From: Cyanobacteria bacterium HKST-UBA02
GTDB lineage: Bacteria; Cyanobacteriota; Vampirovibrionia; Obscuribacterales; Obscuribacteraceae
NCBI GenBank assembly: GCA_020431945.1
Contig: JAGQHH010000226.1
Coordinates: 1-15,088, forward strand
Reading direction: 5' to 3'
DNA: 15,088 nt
Shown: one piece after another, positions 7,247 through 13,259 of the stretch
How the letters are laid out: every line of letters starts with the position of its first letter
Position numbering within the stretch: position 1 is the first letter of the stretch
Program-made: the position numbers and the translations under genes
The notes under the pieces: model-generated
What the model saw: only the letters and a program-made list of their open reading frames with translations
Databases searched by the model: none
Told to the model about the DNA's origin: nothing

Positions 7247-7627
7247 TTGCTTATGAAGAAGACCATTTACCTCAAGGCCGGGTCCTGCCTGTCGGCGCCG
7301 TCTGTCTTGATCGAGATCGCCAGAGAATCGAATTTCAAGCTGCGCCGGCGAGTGGCGTTCAACCCCGCTTCCCCGAAACCTTTACTGAGAGCCCTCGCGC
7401 GAGACAAGAACAAAGAAGTCAGACGTGCCGTGGCCCTCAATCCGTCGACCCCCGATAATGTTCGCGCTAATCTCGCCCAGGACTGGAGCCCCGATGTTCG
7501 CTTTGCCGTAGCGGAAAGCAGTCAGACACCACCAGTGATACTGCGTGAGCTGATGCTCGACGCAAATCCTTATGTGGTCCGGCGCGCCCGGCAGTCGCTG
7601 GAGCGGCAAGCCGTCAATCGCCAGTGA
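7247..7627 (+). CDS. Small helical-repeat protein (LRV/HEAT-like)
   Basis: This 126-residue protein consists of about three and a half repeats of 26 residues with the pattern L-A-R-D-x4-V-R-R-A-V-A-x-N-P-x-T-P: IARESNFKLRRRVAFNPASP, LARDKNKEVRRAVALNPSTP, LAQDWSPDVRFAVAESSQTP and a last half repeat. This is the leucine-rich-repeat-variant/HEAT-like class of alpha-solenoid, a protein-binding scaffold; the partner is unknown. There is no signal peptide. A near-perfect Shine-Dalgarno sequence, AAGGAGGTGA (7231-7240), places the start at TTG 7247 (nine nt after AGGAGG) rather than ATG 7253 (fifteen nt). The gene has its own strong, probably regulated promoter. Its last codons (VNRQ) and TGA stop lie inside the duplicated corA 3' end on the other strand, so its C-terminus may have been made by that rearrangement. 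Closed by a 64-nt gap before the next gene. Confidence 0.82.
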   Translation: MLMKKTIYLKAGSCLSAPSVLIEIARESNFKLRRRVAFNPASPKPLLRALARDKNKEVRRAVALNPSTPDNVRANLAQDWSPDVRFAVAESSQTPPVILRELMLDANPYVVRRARQSLERQAVNRQ

Positions 7628-7692
7628 GCCAGCCTCGCGAAAAGAGGAACAAGAGAACGCCGGTCAGCAAGCACAACGTATAACTGTACTGC
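7613..7692 (-). pseudogene. Degenerate copy of the corA 3' end
   Basis: This stretch matches the end of corA at 10715-10812. Bases 7613-7660 match 10715-10762 at 44 of 48 positions, and 7665-7692 match 10785-10812 at 24 of 28; between them 22 nt in corA are replaced by 4 nt here. The net loss of 18 nt keeps the frame. Read on the minus strand it encodes YSYTLCLL then TGVLLFLFSRGWLTGD and a stop, against YGYPLCLL, seven further residues, and CVLLFLYSRGWLTSD in CorA, that is, the second transmembrane helix. The rest of the CorA sequence is absent, so this is a remnant. Directly upstream in the same frame is the TAG stop of the 211-aa gene. Confidence 0.9.
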
Positions 7693-8327
7693 TACTCTCT
7701 AGGCTCTCTCAGAAATTTTTCTGTCGCTTCCTGGATGCGCGTGTAATAGTCTTGAACGTTGGCCGGAGGTTCTGGCTGTCTATCGAATATGCTGATGCGT
7801 TCCCGGGTAAGGTGCTTATAGATATCGCGCTCGTACGTTCTCAGGGAATCATCGAGCCGTCCCCTGTCATGCTTCGAAAATTTGCTTCTCACGTCGTGGT
7901 CGATGACAGCCTCGATTTGCTTCACGCGTTTTTCGACCTCTAGATGCATCGGTGAGAACTTCGCCAGCGCCGTGCGCTCTATGCTGAGTTCTCCCGGCCG
8001 GGTTCTTTCCTCGTTCTGGTATTGCTCCAGTTCCGACGGCGAAAGTTGCTTTTTTACTTTTGCCGCGATCAGGTCCTCGGCTGTATCGCCTGCACCCAGA
8101 GTGCTCTTGATCCCCTTCCAGAGTCTTTGGCAGGCTCCGTCGTTTCGATCGGACAGGGGTTGCTTGAAGCCGTTCACCGAGTGTCCGAATATCTCTAGAA
8201 AGTCCTGTGTTCTCCCGGCGTCAGGTCGCAGTTCGGAGACGACGGCCGGGCTCGAAAACAGAGAGAGCAAGTTGAGCTGGCTGTCAGAGGATCTGTTATC
8301 GTGTCGTTCGAATAGGTGGCTGTCCAT
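7692..8327 (-). CDS. Uncharacterised 211-aa hydrophilic helical protein
   Basis: I do not recognise this protein. It has no signal peptide and no membrane segment. The N-terminal third is Ser/Asp/Leu-rich (MDSHLFERHDNRSSDSQL), the middle contains a Gly/Asp-rich turn (KSTLGAGDTAEDLIAAKVKKQL), and the C-terminal half is rich in Glu, Lys and Arg and probably helical (for example LEVEKRVKQIEAVIDHDVRSKF and YTRIQEATEKFLREPRE). The ATG at 8327 has GAGG about five nt upstream. It is divergent from the histidine kinase gene across a 172-nt region that contains the 11-bp repeat array, so it may be controlled by the same regulator. It ends in TAG, after which the frame continues into the CorA tail remnant, so any readthrough would add a transmembrane helix. 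Reality as a gene is supported by length, start signal and context, not by homology. Confidence 0.65.
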   Translation of the reverse strand: MDSHLFERHDNRSSDSQLNLLSLFSSPAVVSELRPDAGRTQDFLEIFGHSVNGFKQPLSDRNDGACQRLWKGIKSTLGAGDTAEDLIAAKVKKQLSPSELEQYQNEERTRPGELSIERTALAKFSPMHLEVEKRVKQIEAVIDHDVRSKFSKHDRGRLDDSLRTYERDIYKHLTRERISIFDRQPEPPANVQDYYTRIQEATEKFLREPRE

Positions 8328-8376
8328 ATTTGCCTCGCAAGAAACGCTGAACGCTTATGACTCTATTCGGGAAAAC

Positions 8377-8431
8377 CGACAAAGTACCGACAAAGCCCCG
8401 ACAGAGCCCTGACAGAGCCCCGACAGAGACG
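8377..8431. repeat. Five tandem 11-bp repeats, probable OmpR/PhoB-type regulator binding array
   Basis: Five contiguous units occur: CGACAAAGTAC, CGACAAAGCCC, CGACAGAGCCC, TGACAGAGCCC and CGACAGAGACG (8377, 8388, 8399, 8410, 8421). The period equals about one helical turn. OmpR/PhoB-family regulators are known to bind such 11-bp direct repeats as head-to-tail dimers; the minus-strand core CTGTC matches the start of the Pho-box half-site CTGTCAT, but here the flanks are GC-rich. The array sits between the divergent 211-aa gene and the kinase gene and ends four nt before the position of the kinase -35, as expected for an activator touching sigma70. The linked regulator is an OmpR-family protein, so autoregulation is inferred. 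Confidence 0.8.
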
Positions 8432-8435
8432 GGGC

Positions 8436-8464
8436 TTCCGGCCGTCTCGCGCCCGGAGTATAAT
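8436..8464 (+). promoter_or_regulatory. Probable activator-dependent promoter of the kinase/regulator operon
   Basis: TATAAT (8459-8464) is a perfect -10. The hexamer 17 nt upstream, TTCCGG (8436-8441), matches the -35 consensus only in its first two bases. A perfect -10 with a poor -35 directly behind an array of 11-bp repeats is the usual layout of a promoter activated by a PhoB-like regulator. Transcription would start near 8471, leaving a leader of about 29 nt to the GTG at 8500. Confidence 0.65.
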
Positions 8465-8499
8465 CGCAAACGTCGTCTCGAGCAACCGATCCGCAAACT

Positions 8500-9960
8500 G
8501 TGGTCTCCCTATCTCTCAAGCAGAAAGCATATATTCTTGTGTGTGTCCCGCTTACCTGCGAGCTCGCTTTCATCGGCTTTTCCCTGCATCTGCTCGATCA
8601 GGCGGAGAAGGAGGTGTCCAGGCAGTCTCATTCCCGCGAGGTGATTGCCTGCTGCAACGATTTGATTGCCGACATCTATGCCTCACGCGACATCTTCCGC
8701 TCGAGGAGGAAGTCGGGCTTCCCGGATCCGGAGGAGGTGTCCGGAATCGAGAGCCATACGATCAGGGGTCTGAGCCGGCGGATCAACAATCTCCAGCGTC
8801 TAGTCAAGGGCAATAAGGACGAGTACGAAGCCGCTTGCAAATTATTGACGGTGTCCAACGAAAATGTCGAAGTCCTGAAACAGCTCAAGCGCAATATAGG
8901 TGGCAATCCTTCATCGTCGAGGGCTTACATGAAAGCAGCCAGCAGCAGGCTTAGCGGCTCGATGATTGCGATTAGCGATTCCATAAACGACATAATGTAC
9001 AAAGAAAAGAACATCGATAAGGAGAGCCCGGCGGTGCAGGCTCGTTTTCGGGGCCAGGCTCGCAATGTTCTTTTGCTGGCGGTGGGATTGAACATTCTTC
9101 TGGCTGTCGCCCTCGCGATTTATTTCAACAGGGGAACTGCCCGACGCCTCAATATTCTCGTCGACAATACCCGGCGTCTTGCGGAAGGTCAGCCGCTCAA
9201 CCAGCCTCTTGGCGGCAGCGATGAAATCGCCCTCCTCGACCGGGTCTTTAAAGAGATGGCTGAATCACTGCAAGAGCTCGATCGCTTGAAGAAAGAGTTC
9301 ATGGCTATGGTCAGCCACGACCTGCGCAGCCCGCTTTCGTCGATTCATGCCATCGCGACGATGCTTGACTCCGGCAAGTATGGAGAGATCAGCGAGACCG
9401 GCAAGCGGCGCCTGGCTCAGATGAACATTTCGATTGAAAGAGTCATGTCGCTTACCAAGAACTTGCTCGATATAGAGATGATCGAGTCAGGGAGTCTCAT
9501 TCTCGATCCCGTCGAGCTGCCTGTGAGTAAGCTTCTCGAGAGCTGTCTCGCTTCCACGGAGGCTTATGCCATCCAGCAGGCCGTCGAGCTTGCCGTCGAG
9601 GCGCCGGAAGGCATAACCGCCACTGTTGACGAGGAGCGAATAGTCCAGGTTCTGGTGAATCTTACTGGAAATGCCATAAAGTTTTCGCCGAGGAATTCCC
9701 GGGTAGTAATCGCTGCGGCCCACAACGTCGATTTTATCGAGTTCTCGGTCACCGACAGCGGGCGGGGCATTCCCGAAAAGAAGAGGTCTGAGATTTTCGA
9801 GAGGTTCAAGCAGGTGGATAAGACCGACTCGACCGTTCGTAAAGGTACTGGCCTGGGCCTGGCAATATGCAAAGAGATTGTCGAGAAGCATGGTGGCGAA
9901 ATCGGTGTCAGAAGCGAGGAGGGAATGGGGAGCACTTTCTTTTTCACGGTTCCTGCTTGA
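8500..9960 (+). CDS. Membrane sensor histidine kinase
   Basis: This 486-residue kinase has TM1 at about residues 10-32, an extracytoplasmic, largely helical sensor region of about 155 residues (CHASE3-like in size, but not assignable by motif), TM2 at about 189-208, a HAMP domain (about 209-262), a HisKA domain with the phosphoacceptor His273 in MVSHDLRSP, and an HATPase_c domain with the N box (VNLTGNAIKF), G1 (DSGRGIP), F box (IFERFKQVD) and G2 (GTGLGLAI). All residues needed for autophosphorylation are visible. It should phosphorylate the response regulator encoded 69 nt downstream. The stimulus is unknown. Translation starts at GTG with no clear Shine-Dalgarno sequence. A perfect -10 box lies 35 nt upstream, behind five 11-bp repeats that the partner regulator may bind. 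Confidence 0.95.
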   Translation: MVSLSLKQKAYILVCVPLTCELAFIGFSLHLLDQAEKEVSRQSHSREVIACCNDLIADIYASRDIFRSRRKSGFPDPEEVSGIESHTIRGLSRRINNLQRLVKGNKDEYEAACKLLTVSNENVEVLKQLKRNIGGNPSSSRAYMKAASSRLSGSMIAISDSINDIMYKEKNIDKESPAVQARFRGQARNVLLLAVGLNILLAVALAIYFNRGTARRLNILVDNTRRLAEGQPLNQPLGGSDEIALLDRVFKEMAESLQELDRLKKEFMAMVSHDLRSPLSSIHAIATMLDSGKYGEISETGKRRLAQMNISIERVMSLTKNLLDIEMIESGSLILDPVELPVSKLLESCLASTEAYAIQQAVELAVEAPEGITATVDEERIVQVLVNLTGNAIKFSPRNSRVVIAAAHNVDFIEFSVTDSGRGIPEKKRSEIFERFKQVDKTDSTVRKGTGLGLAICKEIVEKHGGEIGVRSEEGMGSTFFFTVPA

Positions 9961-10029
9961 CCGGCCTTGCCACGTTTCGGTTCTGGCTGACACAATTGTC
10001 TGTACCGAGTAAGGACTCCCATTGCCAAG

Positions 10030-10701
10030 ATGGCCAAAATACTTGTAGTCGAAGACGACAGGCTCCTCCTCGATCTGGTCGATGAGTGGCTGACCGATCA
10101 GCATCATCTAGTAGAGACCGCCGACAACGGGCGGCAGGCCTTTGAGTTGCTCTGCACTTTCGAGTACGATATCGTCCTGCTTGACTGGGATTTGCCCGAG
10201 TTGAGCGGTATCGAGATCCTCAAGGCTTTCAGGGAGCGGGGCGGAGCGACGCCGGTCCTCATGCTCACCAAGAAAGGATCGATTGATGAGAAAGAGGCGG
10301 GCTTCGACTCCGGTACCGACGACTACCTGACAAAACCTTTCGACTTGAAGGAGTTGTCCGCTCGCGTCGGGGCTCTTCTTAGAAGACCTGCCGCTCTCGT
10401 GCCTCCCGTCATCAGGCTCGGGAATCTGGAGCTCGATCCAGTCAGGCACAGGGTCTCGAAGGACGGGGAGGAGGTATCCCTCCTGCCCAGGGAATTCGCT
10501 CTTCTTGAGTTCCTCATGAAGCATCCCGGTCAGGTCTTTTCCCCGGCTGCCTTGATCGAGCGTGTCTGGGAGTCGGATGCGGAGGTAACGGACGAGGCTG
10601 TTTCGGTTACGGTGAGGCGGTTGCGCAAGAAAATCGATGCAGAGGGAAAGGCGTCTGCTATTGGTACTGTCTATGGTGTGGGATATCGTTTCGACAGCTG
10701 A
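10030..10701 (+). CDS. OmpR/PhoB-family response regulator
   Basis: This 223-residue protein has a receiver domain (about 1-115) with the acidic pair D9-D10, phosphoacceptor D52 in LLDWDLPELSG, T80 and K102 in LTKPFD, and a C-terminal winged-helix DNA-binding domain (about 128-222; LLPREFALLEFLMKHPGQVFS, VTVRRLRKKI, TVYGVGYRF). It is the partner of the kinase just upstream. Regulators of this class bind 11-bp direct repeats, and such an array lies in front of the kinase gene. The start is slightly odd: AAGGA (10011-10015) is 14 nt from the ATG but five nt from an in-frame ATT at 10021, and the bases ATTGCCAAG and ATGGCCAAA look like a tandem 9-nt duplication. ATG is kept as the annotated start. 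The gene converges on corA with 14 nt between the stops and no obvious terminator. Confidence 0.95.
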   Translation: MAKILVVEDDRLLLDLVDEWLTDQHHLVETADNGRQAFELLCTFEYDIVLLDWDLPELSGIEILKAFRERGGATPVLMLTKKGSIDEKEAGFDSGTDDYLTKPFDLKELSARVGALLRRPAALVPPVIRLGNLELDPVRHRVSKDGEEVSLLPREFALLEFLMKHPGQVFSPAALIERVWESDAEVTDEAVSVTVRRLRKKIDAEGKASAIGTVYGVGYRFDS

Positions 10702-10714
10702 TCGGCCGGCTCGA

Positions 10715-10812
10715 GTCAATCGCTAGTGAGCCAGCCTCGCGAATAGAGGAACAGTAGAACGCAGGACGTGATCAGAGCCATGATCAGCAAGCACAGCGGA
10801 TAGCCGTACTGC
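10715..10812 (-). repeat. corA 3'-end copy of the direct repeat pair
   Basis: This is the intact partner of the sequence at 7613-7692 and contains the last 31 codons and stop of corA. The two copies have the same orientation and are about 3.1 kb apart. They enclose the 211-aa gene, the kinase gene and the regulator gene. The match stops at the same point as the corA coding end (a few bases past the stop) on one side and within the TM2 codons on the other. Confidence 0.85.
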
Positions 10813-11822
10813 GAATTGAGCTCCGGCATATTCCAGGGTGAGGCTGCGGGGTTGAAATTCATCCCGTAGACCCCGGCTACGAAAGTAGGCGGGATGAAAA
10901 TCGTGGAGATGACCGTAAGCACTTTCATGACCTCGTTCATCTTGTTGCTTACCATGGACAGGTAGACGTCCATGAGATCCGCGGCGATCTGTCTGAAGTT
11001 CTCGATCAGGTCGATTATTCTGACGGCATGATCGTAGCAATCTCTGAGATAGACGCGGGTGTCTTCGGTGATCACCGGGAAGCTGTCGCGAATCAGGCTA
11101 TTGAGCGCTTCGCGCATGGGCCAGATATTGCGGCGGAGCACCAGCAGATCTCTCTTGATCTGATGCAGCTCGGCGATCAGAGCTTTATCCGGCTCCTCGA
11201 GAATCTTGTCTTCCAGGACCTCCAGGCGCTCGCCGTACTCTTCCAGAACCGGGAAATAAGCGTCAACCACCGCATCGAGGATGGCATAGCCAAGATAGTC
11301 CGGACCGGTGGAACGCAGCCTGTTTTTCCCTTTTCTGATCCGCTCCCGGATATGCTCCAGGCAGTCGCCCTCGTCGGACTGGAAAGTGAGCACGAAGCGA
11401 TCGCCTATGAACAGGCTCAGCTGCTCGGAGCAGAGAACTTCTTCCCGGATCTCGAGCATCTTCATGACGACAAAGAGATTTCTCTCGTAGTCTTCGACTT
11501 TCGGTCGCTGATGCTGGTTCATCACGTCCTCGAGAGAGAGGAGGTGGATATTGAGTATTTTGCCTATCTCTTTGAGACGTTTTACGTTGCCCAGACCGGT
11601 GACGTTTATCCAGGTGACCGGCCAGCTGTGCAGAAGCTCTTCGATCTGATCCAGGGATTCGATGGTACCTTCCACGAAAGCGGATTTGCCGTAGGCGAAG
11701 GTCGTGATCACCGGCTCCCGGGCATCCGGAGGGGCCACGATGGTACCGGGCGCCGAGCCCGGAGGCGTGACCGATTTGAAGTCGCTCTGTTTCAAGGCGC
11801 CTTTGAACTTGAATTCGAACAT
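10716..11822 (-). CDS. corA: CorA family divalent metal (Mg2+/Co2+) transporter
   Basis: This 368-residue protein is of typical CorA length and build. A soluble alpha/beta N-terminal domain (WINVTGLGN, HLLSLEDVMNQHQRPKVEDY) and a long helical region (about 190-300) precede two C-terminal transmembrane helices joined by the signature loop G320-M-N322 inside VYGMNFNP. CorA pentamers import Mg2+ across the inner membrane; Co2+ and Ni2+ are also carried. N-terminal residues 1-45 (PPGSAPGTIVAPPDA) look flexible. The ATG at 11822 follows AGAGGT by six nt. The gene lies 11 nt downstream of the MscS-like gene in the same direction, so the two are probably cotranscribed, pairing ion uptake with osmotic release. 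A degenerate copy of its 3' end is found 3 kb away, at 7613-7692. Confidence 0.95.
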   Translation of the reverse strand: MFEFKFKGALKQSDFKSVTPPGSAPGTIVAPPDAREPVITTFAYGKSAFVEGTIESLDQIEELLHSWPVTWINVTGLGNVKRLKEIGKILNIHLLSLEDVMNQHQRPKVEDYERNLFVVMKMLEIREEVLCSEQLSLFIGDRFVLTFQSDEGDCLEHIRERIRKGKNRLRSTGPDYLGYAILDAVVDAYFPVLEEYGERLEVLEDKILEEPDKALIAELHQIKRDLLVLRRNIWPMREALNSLIRDSFPVITEDTRVYLRDCYDHAVRIIDLIENFRQIAADLMDVYLSMVSNKMNEVMKVLTVISTIFIPPTFVAGVYGMNFNPAASPWNMPELNSQYGYPLCLLIMALITSCVLLFLYSRGWLTSD

Positions 11823-11833
11823 CTACCGACCTC

Positions 11834-13141
11834 TTACTTTCGGGAGCCCAGGTAGGGATTGTAGCTTGCCTGCGGGACACCGTTGGCGGGGACGCCTTCG
11901 TCTTTCTGGGATACCGTGAGCTGCGGGTAGGGAATCTCGATTCCTCTTTCGTCGAACTTCTTCTTGAGCCGACGGTTGAATTCTCTGCCGACGCCCCATT
12001 GCTTGATCGGTCTGGTCATGGTCCGGGCTCTGACAATCACCGCTGAATCAGCGAATCGCTCGAGACCCATGACCTCCAGGGGCTCCAGTATATCGTCGGC
12101 GTATTCAGGATCGGAACGCAGGTCCTCATCCACTTCTTTCATGACCTCTATGACTTCGTCCACGTCTTCCTTGTACGAGACGCCGATGTCGAATACGTAG
12201 CGGGAATAATTCTTGGTCATATTGGTGACCACGCCGATTTCGCCGCTGGGAATGTAATGGACATTGCCGTGCAGGTCCCGGAGCACCACCATACGCAGTG
12301 TCACTTTCTCTACCGAGCCGCTCTTGTCGGCGATTTTCACCACATCGCCTACCCTGATCTGATCCTCGAATAGAATGAAGAATCCCGAGATCACATCTTT
12401 GACGAAGCTCTGGGCACCGAAGCCGACAGCGACGCCCAGGACTCCGGCGCCTGCCAGGATCGGTCCGATGTCGATGCCGATCTCTTTGAGGATCATCATG
12501 CCGGCTACTCCGATCACAACCGTGATCATGAGATAGCGGACTACCGAGCTCATGGTGTCGGCGCGCTTCTTGATCTCCGAGCCTTCCTTATTGCGCAGGA
12601 AAAGCGAAAGGAGATTCTTGGAGAACAGATTGATGGCGTTCACCCCGAAGAGGCTCAGGCCAAGAATGAAGAGGATCTGGAGTCCCGGTGAGATCATCCA
12701 GTCTTTGGCGTCATCGATATAGTCATCCAGGTTCTTCTGGCTCGGTCTTTTGGCGAAGCGGCGTTTTTCCGGTTTGCTTTCGACGCGCTGGGCGATGCGT
12801 CTGGGCTCTTCCGCCTGGACTTCGCTCTTTGCCGGAGACTCGGCTTCCGGCTCCTCGACTGCCTCTGTTTCTTCAGGTTCGCTTTCAGTGACGGAGACAG
12901 GCTCCTGGACGATGTCGTCGGCGGCGTCCACGACCGGGCTTTCGGTCTCTCTTGCAGGTTCTATTTGAGGCTCGTTGACCGGCTCTGCCTGGGCTCGGAC
13001 CGGGGGGCGCTCCGGTCCCAGGTAGATATGCTCGGGCTTATGGCCGGGTTTGCTCTCCTGGGCGCGGCCGGCGAGGTAGAAGCTGCAGAGCAGGGCTGCG
13101 GCTAGAAGGATGGTGGGATTGACTCGAGATGCGGATTTCAA
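11834..13141 (-). CDS. MscS-family mechanosensitive channel with acidic extracytoplasmic N-terminus
   Basis: This 435-residue protein has a signal-like segment (residues 9-27, AGRA before QES), a Glu/Pro-rich low-complexity region (about 50-120), a basic stretch (about 121-137) and then three membrane segments (about 153-172, 202-218, 226-258). The last is the pore helix region with GAGVLGVAVGFGAQSFVKD, followed by the beta domain (DQIRVGDVVKI, VEKVTLRMVVLRDLHGNVHYIP) and the C-terminal alpha/beta domain. MscS channels release solutes on osmotic downshock. The start is TTG at 13141, with GGAG seven nt upstream. E. coli MscS is 286 residues; the extra length here is N-terminal and charged. It heads an operon with corA. 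Confidence 0.93.
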   Translation of the reverse strand: MKSASRVNPTILLAAALLCSFYLAGRAQESKPGHKPEHIYLGPERPPVRAQAEPVNEPQIEPARETESPVVDAADDIVQEPVSVTESEPEETEAVEEPEAESPAKSEVQAEEPRRIAQRVESKPEKRRFAKRPSQKNLDDYIDDAKDWMISPGLQILFILGLSLFGVNAINLFSKNLLSLFLRNKEGSEIKKRADTMSSVVRYLMITVVIGVAGMMILKEIGIDIGPILAGAGVLGVAVGFGAQSFVKDVISGFFILFEDQIRVGDVVKIADKSGSVEKVTLRMVVLRDLHGNVHYIPSGEIGVVTNMTKNYSRYVFDIGVSYKEDVDEVIEVMKEVDEDLRSDPEYADDILEPLEVMGLERFADSAVIVRARTMTRPIKQWGVGREFNRRLKKKFDERGIEIPYPQLTVSQKDEGVPANGVPQASYNPYLGSRK

Positions 13142-13259
13142 ATTGGGCTCCAGGGATTGCCAAGAGCCTAAATTGTATATCTATTGAGCTGCCAGGTCAC
13201 CGCCGCAGAGTATGGTTGTAAGCAGGTTTTACATATGAGATTCTGCTCATTTGTTGGTG
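13142..13259 (-). promoter_or_regulatory. Upstream region of the mscS-like/corA operon with weak promoter
   Basis: On the minus strand GTGACC (13200-13195, 4/6 to the -35) and TACAAT (13177-13172, 5/6 to the -10) are 17 nt apart, placing the start of transcription about 25 nt before the TTG start. The part nearer the 468-aa gene (13201-13259) shows no gene and no convincing terminator. Confidence 0.5.

Noticed and set aside
7228..7458. ATG at 7228 opening a 76-codon frame over the helical-repeat gene
   Set aside because: The strong Shine-Dalgarno sequence lies just after this ATG, so it cannot serve it; the repeat pattern is in the other frame.
8377..8431. Tandem repeats read as a CRISPR array
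   Set aside because: Units are 11 bp and contiguous with no spacers, and no cas gene is present.
8416..8448. Two mutually exclusive dyads, AGCCCCG/CGGGGCT (8416-8436) and GAGACGG/CCGTCTC (8426-8448), resembling an RNA switch
   Set aside because: They lie upstream of the predicted transcription start near 8471, so they would not be in the kinase mRNA; they partly arise from the repeat array itself.
9992..9999. Palindrome ACAATTGT between the kinase and regulator genes
   Set aside because: An 8-bp palindrome is expected by chance in a window of this size, and no promoter is evident around it.
11028..11855. 275-codon open frame on the plus strand across corA
   Set aside because: It is antisense to a well-supported corA with the GMN signature, and it has no recognisable domain or start signal.
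13235..13250. ATGAG/CTCAT hairpin after the 468-aa gene as a terminator
   Set aside because: Only five base pairs, mostly A-T, with no T-run on the relevant strand.
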